From: Heligmosomoides polygyrus polygyrus
Taxonomy: Eukaryota; Nematoda; Chromadorea; Rhabditida; Heligmosomidae
Direction: 5' to 3'
Assembly: GCA_947396885.1 (NCBI GenBank)
Contig: OX377203.1
Span: 21,889,253 to 21,953,252 of the forward strand
DNA length: 64,000 bases
Shown: piece after piece, positions 11,380-20,801 of the stretch
Numbering within the stretch: position 1 is the stretch's first letter
How the letters are laid out: each line of letters opens with the position of its first letter
Program-made: the position numbers and the translations under genes
The notes under the pieces: model-generated
What the model was told of the DNA's origin: nothing
What the model saw: only the letters and a program-made list of their open reading frames with translations
Database searches by the model: none

Positions 11380-11883
11380 TTACTCCTTGGTGAAGATCTT
11401 GTATCCGAGAATAGCCTCCTCTCCACAAGCAGACACGACGGACACCAGGACAGATCCTTCATCCTTGTCCAGATCTTCCTTGATCTGAGCTCCAAGTTCA
11501 CCTTCCGGCATCTTAAGGTCGTCCTTTAGATAACAAGTTTCAGGATCCATAAGGCTGCAGAAGCCCTCGTCGATCGACACCAGTATGAATTCATGGCGCT
11601 TCACCACAGGAACATCCATGTTGTTAGTGGAAGGACAGATATCTTCGAGCTTCTTGTTGGTGAAGAGGTGTTGGAGAGAGAGAGAGTCGAGAGCAACAAG
11701 GTGCACTTTGGCGTGGCCGTGCTTACCAGTCTTCGAGGTGCTCATCTCAACAATCTTGCACGGAAGACCCTTTATCATGACGTGCTCATTCTTGCGAAGA
11801 GCCGAGCACTGCTTGGGGGAAAGTGGCAGCGACACCCGACTCGGCCGACCGAAGTGATCATCGTCATGATGCTCGTCAGTCAT
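11380..11883 (-). CDS. eIF5A, single-exon retrocopy of a trans-spliced mRNA
   Basis: Encodes 167 residues of translation initiation factor 5A, the small cytosolic factor that relieves stalled ribosomes. The hypusine loop [12 protein letters not shown] is intact with the modified lysine near residue 54. [33 protein letters not shown] and EEAILGYK are also family hallmarks. The frame is open without introns. Two oddities suggest a decaying copy. Residues 12-23 look frame-shifted: the next frame reads ESGVAATFP, as in normal eIF5A, before an extra C in a C-run restores frame. Six extra residues (SLSLQH or equivalent) interrupt VALD|F, from an 18-nt pyrimidine-rich insert. SL1 lies just upstream. 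It could still be expressed, but pseudogene is more likely. Confidence 0.88.
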   Translation of the reverse strand: MTDEHHDDDHFGRPSRVSLPLSPKQCSALRKNEHVMIKGLPCKIVEMSTSKTGKHGHAKVHLVALDSLSLQHLFTNKKLEDICPSTNNMDVPVVKRHEFILVSIDEGFCSLMDPETCYLKDDLKMPEGELGAQIKEDLDKDEGSVLVSVVSACGEEAILGYKIFTKE

Positions 11884-11889
11884 TTTCTC

Positions 11890-11911
11890 CTCAAACTTGG
11901 GTAATTAAACC
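11890..11911 (-). other. Genomic copy of the SL1 spliced leader at the 5' end of the eIF5A copy
   Basis: All 22 nt match nematode SL1, read on the minus strand, and are followed by GAGAAA and the eIF5A ATG. SL1 is normally added by trans-splicing from a separate SL RNA. Its presence here in the DNA, in the exact position it has in mature mRNA, shows reverse transcription of a trans-spliced message. No SL RNA gene structure (donor GT and Sm site) follows; the eIF5A frame does. Confidence 0.93.
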
Positions 11912-12219
11912 TAATTACCGCGCGTAGTGGAATCCCTTTCCTCTCCAAGGGAGGAAAAGGCAGATCACATTGGCCATAGAGGATTTCATGAAACAGTATA
12001 AGGTCATACTTCTTTCTTCTAGATTGCAGCGTCTCCAAGCTCCGATTGATATTGCGACCCTTAGAAGAGGACACTTGGTCAAATGAGAAACCAAGACAAC
12101 AAATCATTACTTCTCTTCTGGACTGATTCAATCTTCCTGATCATTTTTTTTTCTAGCGTGGGTTAAAGACAGTTGTTTTGTGTTCAAGCAATGGCCTGAT
12201 ATAGGTCTTAGAAGCGCGA

Positions 12220-12770
12220 ATTAATATACGGAAATCCTTTCTTGAAAAGGCTCTGAAGAGATTGGAGACCAATCTAGAGGTTTCAGCACTACCATTTCAC
12301 GATGCATGTCAAACGTAAGATTTTTGTTCACTAAAAAGCCCAGATCATAGTCGCTTTCAACGTGATCAATCATAGATCCATCAAGAACGTATCTGCATTC
12401 AAGTCTCGACGGTCCAATGCGTAAATACATGGTTTGTTGGAGCTCGGAAGACCCCAGTCATTGTGCAGGCGATGTCGAAATCCCCTTATAGTTTATCAAG
12501 TAACTGCATATCGATAACACTGTGGTACGGTTTGACATCAGAGTGAGCAACAGCCAATGCCCGTAGCCACAAGGAGGCCGGGAGGTTCATATAGATGTTG
12601 AAAAAAACCGGAGAAAGGGCTCCACCTTGTGGAACACCGCTGACAGCGCATCGAGGTGTAGAAATGGAAGTGTTCGCATGCACCTGGAAGCCCTTCAGAC
12701 AAAAAGGACTGGAGCCGAGAGATGATCGTTGGACAGGTACGGACCAAAACACGTGCCGCTTATAAACCAT
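12220..12770 (-). mobile_element. CR1-type non-LTR retrotransposon fragment
   Basis: The minus strand carries SGVPQGGALSPVFFNIYMN, the conserved reverse transcriptase block before the catalytic YADD-type motif. That motif is decayed here to AHSDVKPY. Further on, in another frame, MYLRIGPSRLECRYVLDG and YDLGFLVNKNLTFDMH match the RT thumb region of CR1-like elements (DLGVxVxxxLxFxxH). Only the 3' half of the RT is present, frame-shifted and inactive. The subfamily is judged from motifs only. Confidence 0.7.
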
Positions 12771-12819
12771 TACCTTTATACGAAACTTTAAAGTCCGTAT
12801 GAAGGTAATGGTTTATAAA
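12761..12819. repeat. Hairpin with 23-bp arms
   Basis: Arms 12761-12783 (TTATAAACCATTACCTTTAT core) and 12797-12819 are reverse complements with one mismatch, loop 13 nt. It abuts the upstream end of the CR1-type fragment. Confidence 0.8.
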
Positions 12820-13039
12820 CATAGGAGGAGACGGTAACTCACGCATAGATCCAGCGTAAGTAGCGTTAATCCCGATTTCTTCTTATGTCATCACCACCGC
12901 AAATCCACGTATTATAAATGACTCCTACCTTTACATTCGTTTTCGTCATAGCAAGGCACGGTTATTCCACTCAAGGAAATCTTCTTACACCTTCCCCGAT
13001 GAACTACTCACTTCCTCTCTTTGCAAAAGTTTATCGGCA

Positions 13040-13555
13040 CTATTGTCGAAAAAAAAATTTTCGCCCAAACTTCGCCTAGAGGGTTATATGGGGTGCTGAT
13101 CACGAATCTGACATCCGTTTATGAAATTTCGGCCAACTACGGTAGGCTACGGTAGGTACCGGTGAGTAAGGCTGTCGAGGTCATAATCACCAATTTTGTC
13201 CAAGCTATGCCTAGGGGTGTTATCTGGGGTGCTGATAACGAATCTGACATCAGTTTTTCGTTGTACGCTGGAGTTTGGGCGAAACCGGTGGCCATTACCT
13301 TAGTCACCCGTACCTTCCGTAACCTACCGTACTCCAGCGTAAAACCAAAAACGGATGTCAGATTCGTGACCAGCACCCTAAATAACCCCTCTAGGAGATG
13401 TTTGGGCGAAATTGGTGATTATGACTTCGACAGCCTTAGTCACCGGTACCTACCGTAACCTACAGTAATCGGCCAAAACTTCAAAAACGGATGTCAGATT
13501 CGTGATTAGCATCCCAATAACCCCTCTAGGCGAAGTTTGGCGAAATATTCTTTTC
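13040..13555. repeat. Large imperfect foldback repeat
   Basis: Roughly symmetrical about 13300. Modules on the left (AACTTCGCCTAGAGGGTTAT, AATCTGACATCCGTTT, ACGGTAGGTACCGGTGAG, GAGGTCATAATCACCAA) recur inverted on the right, and some modules occur twice within an arm. No coding content. Consistent with a non-autonomous foldback or MITE built from nested units. Confidence 0.8.
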
Positions 13556-14895
13556 GACCTCTCCTCGTCCAGTGAAGTGTAAAGTACAGTAGTGCCAGTT
13601 TCTCATTATGACAAAGTTTTATAATGCGAGTCTTGCATCTATGCTGTTTCCTGTATGCTTGTCTCGCGTGTTCCGACTTTTCACCCCATTTCTATCAAAG
13701 CCGATGCAACCTTGTAATTCACCCTTTGATTGGCACTCACATGACTTTAATGACAGCGCGTGATTGGGTGCACCTACTACTTGGAAAGTCCGCTAATTAT
13801 TAGCTTTCCCTAGAACTTTCTGCTACACTTATATTGTCCAACCAGCATAGATATGTTCGTGCTTTTCTATATTTCTGTCACCCTTGTTTTCTAGAATAAA
13901 CATTGTTTTTCCACTTCTTCATAGAGTGATCTTAAGAAAAGCCATTTCAAAAATCTGTAAGCTCTTTGAATAGTCAGGCCATTCTTAATTTTTTTAGCTG
14001 CAACAAATTCTCAAAAGGTTTTTTTGAAGGCAGAAGAGCCAGCATTAGCTGTTGTGTAAACAATTTGATTGCTAATGCGCTTGTCTAGCGTTCTGGGTGC
14101 GTACGTGGGTAATTAACTGATTTTAGAGTTTTCTGCTAATAAGTTGTATAAGTTTCAGCTTTTTTAGCCGAAAACAACTCTAAATTACTGCGATAGTGTG
14201 ACAAGGGACGACTGTGAACTTACAATAAATGCATGTCTTTGATTTGGAGTTTGTTTCTTACTGGAACAAAGCAAATGAGCTTAACAATTTTATGATAGTT
14301 TTAGGACGCCCAGTACCGGAAGAAACTTATGAACTTGCTCAGTCAAAATTTTAGCTCAAGCAGAGCACATGGCTAAATTAGCCAGATGTCATAGAATCTT
14401 CTATCGAAACACTCCATGACAGCTCAAAATGTTGGACTACATAGTGGTTCCAGCCTTGAAAGGAAATCTTCATTCTGCTCTTTTAAATTATCTACACAGC
14501 TTAAAGTTATTATGACAAGAATTTTATTATCGCTCAATATTTTTGTACATTTTTAGAGACACTTTGAATATTGACTTCTTTTTGTCGCTGTTAGCTGAAG
14601 GAATGGACAATGACAGATAAGTAATATCTGAGTGACTTTAAGGTGAAACATAATGGCAGGTCGAAGTTTGGAGGTAAAACTCGTGAGGGAATAGCAGATC
14701 GCCGTGATGTCCCATGAAAGGTACGCGAGAGCTCAACAACCTCTATCCTCCTTTGTTTTATTTGGGAGTGAAGAGAAGTGGCCCTGTACGGGGAACATCC
14801 GGGTTCACCATATGTTATTCCGAATTTCTGGCTTTTTTGTTCCGAATTTCCGACTGTTTCTTTTTATTTTTGATAGATTCCATTTCATAAATTTG
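13556..14895. other. Intergenic stretch, nothing recognised
   Basis: AT-rich, no long open frame and no element motif recognised. Confidence 0.5.
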
Positions 14896-14959
14896 AACTA
14901 TTATATAACCAGCGTCGGCGCCGGCGGAGCCGGCGGCCGACGCTGGTTATATAATAGTT
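14896..14959. repeat. 64-bp GC-centred palindrome
   Basis: Arms starting AACTATTATATAACC and ending GGTTATATAATAGTT enclose a GC core (GCGTCGGCGCCGG / CCGGCGGCCGACGC) with about 4 nt unpaired at the centre. Perfect or nearly so. Confidence 0.85.
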
Positions 14960-15142
14960 TCGAGTTAAGTTTAATTAAATAAGATTTTTACCCTAAGCTA
15001 CCCCTTCTTAGAGAAAGCCACACATACTGTTCGGTAGGTGTTTCTGCCCTTTCAAAAAACATATATGGATGTCGCTGTAATTTTTTAGCCAAACTCTTCC
15101 AGGCCTTCGTAAAATCATGAGCTGACGCGACTATCGAGTCAT

Positions 15143-15945
15143 CATGCTTTACGAAGTTAAACTCGGGCATTCTGCGACAGAGGCATCTTGTAACCATAGC
15201 AGCGCTTTTGAAATGTACCTTCCTTGCGAACGAATGGTGAGGCTCTGCTTCAAAAATTCTCTTCTGGCGATTTTGATCTCGAAGGAAAACCGGGTCGCGC
15301 GCGCTAGTCGTCGCTTGACGATGAAGTTTTGAGAAGAACCGTCGAAGCGAATTTGCACACGAATATACGTTGCCGGAGGTCTTTGTCGTACATCATAGTA
15401 CGGTAGCAAGCCATTTGGCGAGAATCGGTAAGGCGAAGAAGACGTCGAAGTGGGTGCCACATGAGCTGACCGATGAGCAGGCACTTTTCGACCTTGCTCC
15501 AACCTGCTGCTTCGCTTTAAAAATGAGCCTTTTGTAAGCCGTGTCATGACTGTAGAAAAGCGGGTTCTTTACGATAACAGAAAGCCGAAGTTTGCCTGGG
15601 TGGAGAAGGATGCTCCTCCAACATCCTTTCTTAAACCCTGCTTTCACCATGGAAAAGTTATGCTCACTTTGCGGTGGTGTTGTAAAGGCGTAATCCATTA
15701 CATCTTTTTGCAACCTGCTCAGTCAGTCTCAGCAGAGTCTTACTGCTGTGATTTAGACCAAATATGAGAAGCTGCAGAAACTGTGGCCGGCAGTGTTGAG
15801 TAGATGAGGGCCGCTCCAGCTGCAGGACAACGCAAGACAACTCACCTCACAAATCACTCGGCGAAATTTGACCCATTTAGGTATCGAAGTTCTCTCCCTC
15901 CTAACATATGCTGCAGAACACTTAAAAATAACTGAAATTCAGGGC
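15143..15945 (+). mobile_element. Mariner transposase relic
   Basis: Frame-shifted plus-strand pieces appear in the order of a mariner transposase: LYEVKLGHSATEAS, FSSGDFDLEDKPG, HLARIGKAKKTSKWVPHEL, VLYDNRKPKFAWVEKDAPP, CFHHGKVMLTLRWC, GVIHYIFLQPAQSVSAESY, LQLQDNARQ and LTHLGIEVLS. The DEKW block and the final SPDLxPSDYH block are lost, and stops interrupt most segments. Terminal repeats were not identified. Confidence 0.75.
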
Positions 15946-16361
15946 ATAGTGATATTACGATCGTTTTACATTGTTGTTTTCCTCGTTAGGGTACCGGTGT
16001 TGGGGAAGATCACTTTGTTTGCCATTTCCCTGTTTATGATAGCATTAAGGTGCAGTTATAAATAAATAAATTAATTAATAATTTTCCCTACCATACGCCA
16101 CTGTCTCTCACTCCTTCCGAGCTCATGACTCTCATGTACGTCAGAAACAATTCACTAATTTGGCCGATGTTGACTGTGCGCTCCTTGATTTCGTTAATTC
16201 CTGTAATATTAGTTTTTATTGAAAAGGAATAAATTTATTACTATTCGTTGGCAAAGATTATAGATTCTGACGATTTTTGTTTCGATTTTTAATGTTGTGT
16301 TTCAGCTGAGTTATATCAGTTTGAAGTAAGCGGTTACTTACGGCGATTTGCGACAGCATAA
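15946..16361. other. Short spacer, nothing recognised
   Basis: AT-rich spacer between the mariner relic and the palindromic MITE. A short hydrophobic open frame ends near 16065 but has no splice or family support. Confidence 0.4.
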
Positions 16362-16363
16362 TA

Positions 16364-17412
16364 TTAGGTTGTCCCATAAGTCCCGCTGTTTTTTTCAACG
16401 ATTCACTGCAGATTTCGCCGGCGGTCTCTTGCATAGCGCTGCATAGCTTTCGAAAGAGAAATATTTGCTCTATCATACCATGTGTAGCATTTTTTTTCAT
16501 CATGTATTTTGTCAATTTTTAGGTCGTTGAAGTGGAAAGTGAAAAAGTGAAAAAGTAGCCATTTGCGCACTTGTTCTCTCCGCTTAGGTTTGTAATTTTT
16601 TGCGCAGTTTCTTATAGCATTTGGAAGACAGTGTTCTGTACTACAAGAATATGTGTTAGTGTTATTTTCTCATTTGTCCTTTATTGATTTTTAGGTCATC
16701 AAATTGAGAATTCCGACTTTCCCGTCCGAATTTTTACCAAAACTCCGGTTCTGTGGTTGGACTTTTTTGCTTGGTGTTATATGTGGTTTGGAAGAGGATG
16801 TCTTGCTCAGTAAGAATTTGTGTCGCGTTTATTGGCTCCCACTGATTTCTGTCGAATATCAACAACTGAAGAAGGAGAAGGAGTTGTTGGTGAAGACGAT
16901 TCTTCTCTTTTTGGCATTTTGTTGATATTCAATAGAAATCAATAAACACGACATATGTTATTATAGAGCAAGACATTTTCTTGCGAATGACATATAACGC
17001 CAACCCAAAAAGTCCAACCACAGAGCGGGAGCTGTCGGCAAAAACAACCATCCTCCTTCGGACGTCCCAATTTGATGACCTAAAAATCAATAAAGGACAA
17101 GTGAGAAAATAGGACCAACACACATTCTTGTAGTACAGAGCATTGTCTTCCAAATGCTATAAAAAACTGCGCAAAAAAATACAAGCCTAAGCGGAGAGAA
17201 CAAGTGCGCAAATGGCTACTTTTTCACTTTTTAACTTTTCACTTCAACGACCTAAAAATTGGCCAAATTCATGATGAAAAAAGGAATGCAATACATTTTC
17301 TGATAGAGCAAATCATTCCCTTTCGAAAGCTGTGCAGTGCTATGCAAGAGACCGCCGTGGAAATCTGCAGTTAATCGTTGAAAAAACGGCGGGGACTTAT
17401 GGGACAGCCTAA
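16364..17412. mobile_element. 1,049-bp palindromic mariner-type MITE, copy 1
   Basis: Both ends carry a TTAGG(T/C)TGTCCCATAAGTCC terminal repeat and are flanked by TA (16362-16363 and 17413-17414), the mariner target. Nearly the entire element is two long inverted arms of about 500 bp meeting near 16,905. No transposase frame is present. The termini resemble mariner ends, so it was probably mobilised by a mariner transposase. A second, 5'-truncated copy lies at 44805-45819. Confidence 0.88.
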
Positions 17413-17414
17413 TA

Positions 17415-18275
17415 GAATGAGAAAATGAATTTGCAGCGCGCATTTATATTTATTCATCTCCTTCCGCACTGTACAGTGCGGGTACGTCGTAGTAGACGTG
17501 CTAAAATGGCATTTTCTTACCACTTTTTCAATTATTTTGATGATGCTCTACGAATCAAGACATTCCTGTTCTCACATACCTTATTTCAGCTCGAAAGTGA
17601 TAGCTTCTACAGTATGCCTACTGATCTGTATCCACAGCAGCGATCAAGACGACATAAGTTTGTGCTCTAATCCAACAAAGAACATGGATTTACGAAAAGA
17701 AAAACCCTTTTCCCAATCTTCGTAGGTTGGTTTTGCCGAGACGTAAGTCCGTAAAGCACAATTCAGATTGCGGTTACACAACGAAACTCGTCATTAACTC
17801 TGTCACTATACTTCCGCTGCTGAACTCGACCTGCTACGTCATCTCCAGTCCAATACGGATAGGTATGGTTGCGGAGTTTGTACGGTGAGCAGCCATGCAT
17901 GGAGTGCAGCACTAGAGAGTGGTACATGATTCGACCGCAGCCATGACTTTTTAATAACAAACTCGCTTAAAAGCTGTATCGAAAAACCTCCATCACTAGC
18001 TGTTAGATACTTTCTCTTTCTAAAGGGTGATATAACTGCACTATGTACTTATATTTTGTTGAAATTTCTGGGCAATGATGGCTTTTCTCGGTGGCACTTT
18101 GATTTTCGCTATGATCTGCCTGATTCGGGCTGGTTGAGAGAATTCGTTATTAAGTCTTTTACGTAAATTTATTAGGTTCACTCAATCCATGTCGGGATAC
18201 GCGAGGCGTCCTACATCTACAGAATGCGCAAAAATTACCCGCACATAGATATCACAGTGTAACTTCACCACAAAT
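17415..18275. other. Intergenic stretch, nothing recognised
   Basis: No gene or element motif recognised; only short open frames. Confidence 0.45.
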
Positions 18276-18279
18276 GCGG

Positions 18280-19425
18280 ATTTGACAACGAAACTTAACA
18301 CATTACTTCCTTATTCCCTTACTAATAAAAACATATCAATGTCATTCGAGTTTCTTGCGAACACAAGTACGCAGACGAGTAACGAACGCATCACTCGTGG
18401 TACGGAGGTAGTCTTCGCTCATTTCGTTCCATGCTCCAGCCAGGGAAGCTTTCAGAGAAGCTAAAGAGTAGAGCAAACCTTGCCCTCAATAAATTACCAG
18501 ACACAGAAATTGAGAGGATTCAGATCCGGTGAATTCGAAGGCCAGTCTTCGTGCGCAATAAAATCCTGGAGCTCACGCTTGCCCCACTACTGCGGTATCC
18601 TCATCTTGTGTGCTGGCGCAGAGTCCTGCTGGAAGCACCATCTGTCATTACCAAAGTGGGCATAGGCCCGGGGTTTCAACACGTTCTCCAAAATCGTTTC
18701 CTGGTACTCGTCCTTGTTAATTTTGAAGCCTGATTCGACAAAAACTAATGGGGACTTGCCGTTTGAAGTAATCACACTCCAAACCATAACTTAAGCTGGA
18801 TGTGTCGCTCTAGCGACCAGTCTCCGGTCGCGGATAGCAGCTCCAACATTCTATGAGAGAATACGATCGTTTTGGGACTCACCGTGGGTTCCAGGGTGAA
18901 GACTTTCTCATCAGAAAAAAGGATCGCGCGGTGCGTACCATTCCCGAACCGCTTCAGCAAGGTCTTGCATCTTCGTAGGCGCTGAGCTTTCATTCTCTCA
19001 GTTAGCATGTAAACACGTTGAATACGACATGGATACATCTTATGTTTGTTCCGGGCGATGGTTCTAACACTGCTTGCAGAAATATTGAGTCCTTGAGCCA
19101 CTTTTCGCATCGAACGGCGAGGATTACGACGAATCCGCTCGCGAACCTTTTTTATCGTTTCCGGAGTGATAACAGTCAATCTTCTACCTTGTCCAGTCCT
19201 GTCTGATAAAGTACCAAGCTCCTTCTATCGTTTTACGGCATCATACACCGTTCGTTGAGGAACATTGCAAACATTGGCAATAAAAACAGCGCTGCGACCA
19301 GAAAGGTGCAGGCTGATGATGGCCGATCGCTTGGGGTTTCGCTTTACCGCTCTGTAAGCATTCATGAGCTCAAACTTGGAACGCATCTGCGTACTGTATA
19401 AATGTATAACATGTTCCCACATGGA
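18280..19425 (-). mobile_element. Tc1/mariner-superfamily transposase relic (maT-like)
   Basis: Minus-strand pieces in order: an N-terminal segment with NVPQRTVYDAVKR; then RRNPRRSMRKVAQGLNISAS (helix-turn-helix); RAILFSDEKVFTLEP (first catalytic D); MVWSVITSNGKSPLVFVESG; WCFQQDSAPAHK (second catalytic D); and a frame-shifted WPSNSPDLNPLNF, where the third catalytic residue appears changed from D to N. The DxxPLD pattern with CVW after it fits maT-like elements better than Tc1 proper. At least two frame breaks make it inactive. Confidence 0.78.
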
Positions 19426-19689
19426 GCTCGGAATCCAGTTCTGCTAGTAGCTGTGGACGGCGTCGTACTCTGGGCGGGTAATTTATTTTCACGCCCTGTA
19501 GGGAATATCATTGCGGCAGTTTGACAACGCGCGTCCGAACGTATTGTTATCCAGAAACTTGATGAATTTGGATAAGAAACTCTGCCCCATCCAGCATATT
19601 CACCAGAGGCCAGGTTCATGAACCGCTTTCCGCCTTCTAACGGTGAAGATCCCGCTAAACTCTCTGATTTGACATTCATCCAGCATCAA

Positions 19690-19955
19690 ATTTGGCGGTA
19701 CTTTCACCTCTAGAGTTCGCTAGGCGGTTGATGGATCCGGTTCCAGATCTGTTCCCTACTGATTATCATTTTTTCAAGCATTTAGGTCGTCATGTGAAGG
19801 ACAAAAAACTCAATAACCAAGATGATTTCGAAAATGACTTCCTAATGTTTTACTGTTTCTCATAGTTCTGATTTTTATAAAGATGGATTGTCTAAGCTAC
19901 TGTCGCGTTGGAAAAAAGTGTATTAATTGTAGTGGTGCTTATTTCGATTAATAAA
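19690..19955 (+). mobile_element. 3' end of a mariner transposase, relic
   Basis: Plus strand reads DLFPTDYHFFKHLGRHVKDK, which contains the third catalytic block of mariner, then NNQDDFENDF. After a break it continues SDFYKDGLSKLLSRWKK, and after a 1-nt shift INCSGAYFD and stop, the usual mariner C-terminus. The N-terminal two thirds are missing. Confidence 0.75.
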
Positions 19956-20065
19956 ATTGCTTCCAACCATCTGTCAAAATTTTCAGTCAATATTGGCCAC
20001 TTTATATGCAACGACCTAATATCACATGTTTACTTCCGAATTGGTAATTTCCTATTCGATTACAG

Positions 20066-20215
20066 ACGAGACAAGCGATGTGACATATGAGCAGCTCTCG
20101 AATGCATTATACAGAATGGGGATAATAAACGGTATAGAAATTGCGAACACCTTGTATCCCAATATCAGTTTTCTAAATGACTATTTGGTGGTTATTGTTC
20201 CAAAGGATGAAAGCG
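20066..20215 (+). pseudogene. Orphan L-domain exon (gene D)
   Basis: A phase-1 to phase-1 exon bounded by TTACAG and GGTAAG reads DETSDVTYEQLSNAL, then MGIINGIEIANTLYPNISFL. It aligns with gene C exon 3 (DASSDVTHAQLTEAF, IIGILEVVNTSFTNLSFF) and with the second half of the first L-domain exon in A and B. No matching upstream or downstream exons were found: a mariner relic lies just upstream and an RTE insertion about 600 bp downstream. It is therefore probably a remnant of another family member. Its phases would also allow it to splice to gene B's first L-domain exon, but that would leave an incomplete domain. Confidence 0.6.
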
Positions 20216-20791
20216 GTAAGTATTACACATCTTTCTTATTAGAGAAAACCTATTTGCATAGCAGTTCTTGCGGGGAACGCTAATGTCTCATGCGAGAACC
20301 GAAAGATATCTTTCTCCTTCTGATTTCTGTGCTTCGGCTTCTGCATGTGTATATTCTTTGCATATCGTATATAACGCATATTATTCCTGAAGCCCGACCA
20401 TGAAAATTACAAGGATCCCTGGGTTTACGTGCCATTCTCGAGTCAGGCATGACACCCTACCTTTAGAAGGAGCTAACCTTTATTAGCGACTCACGCACTG
20501 CCTTCTTCACAAGAAGGAAGAAGTAGAAGCTACCATTTATGTGACTGCTGACTGTGCCTACGAGTTGGTTAAGTTGTTGTTAGCTCGTCATAAGCGCCAA
20601 CAGGATCAGTGAGAATAGTCGGGAGTGCCGTTTGACCCTCTTCCCACTTTCTTAGACTTCGAGAAGTCATTCGGCGACGATGACAGAACATTAGCCGACT
20701 GCAGCGCAGGTTCAAGTAGAATGATCAACTATATTGCTTCGCTTTTGTTTCATAGCAATAAGGCTGCCACACTGATTTATTTGTTTTATTT
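20216..20791. other. Spacer before RTE insertion
   Basis: No further L-domain exon or element recognised. Confidence 0.45.
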
Positions 20792-20801
20792 GTTATTTTT
20801 T

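Noticed and set aside
19908..20090. Frame that looks like a signal peptide just before the orphan L-domain exon
   Set aside because: It starts at TTG, not ATG, and is the frame-shifted C-terminus of a mariner relic.
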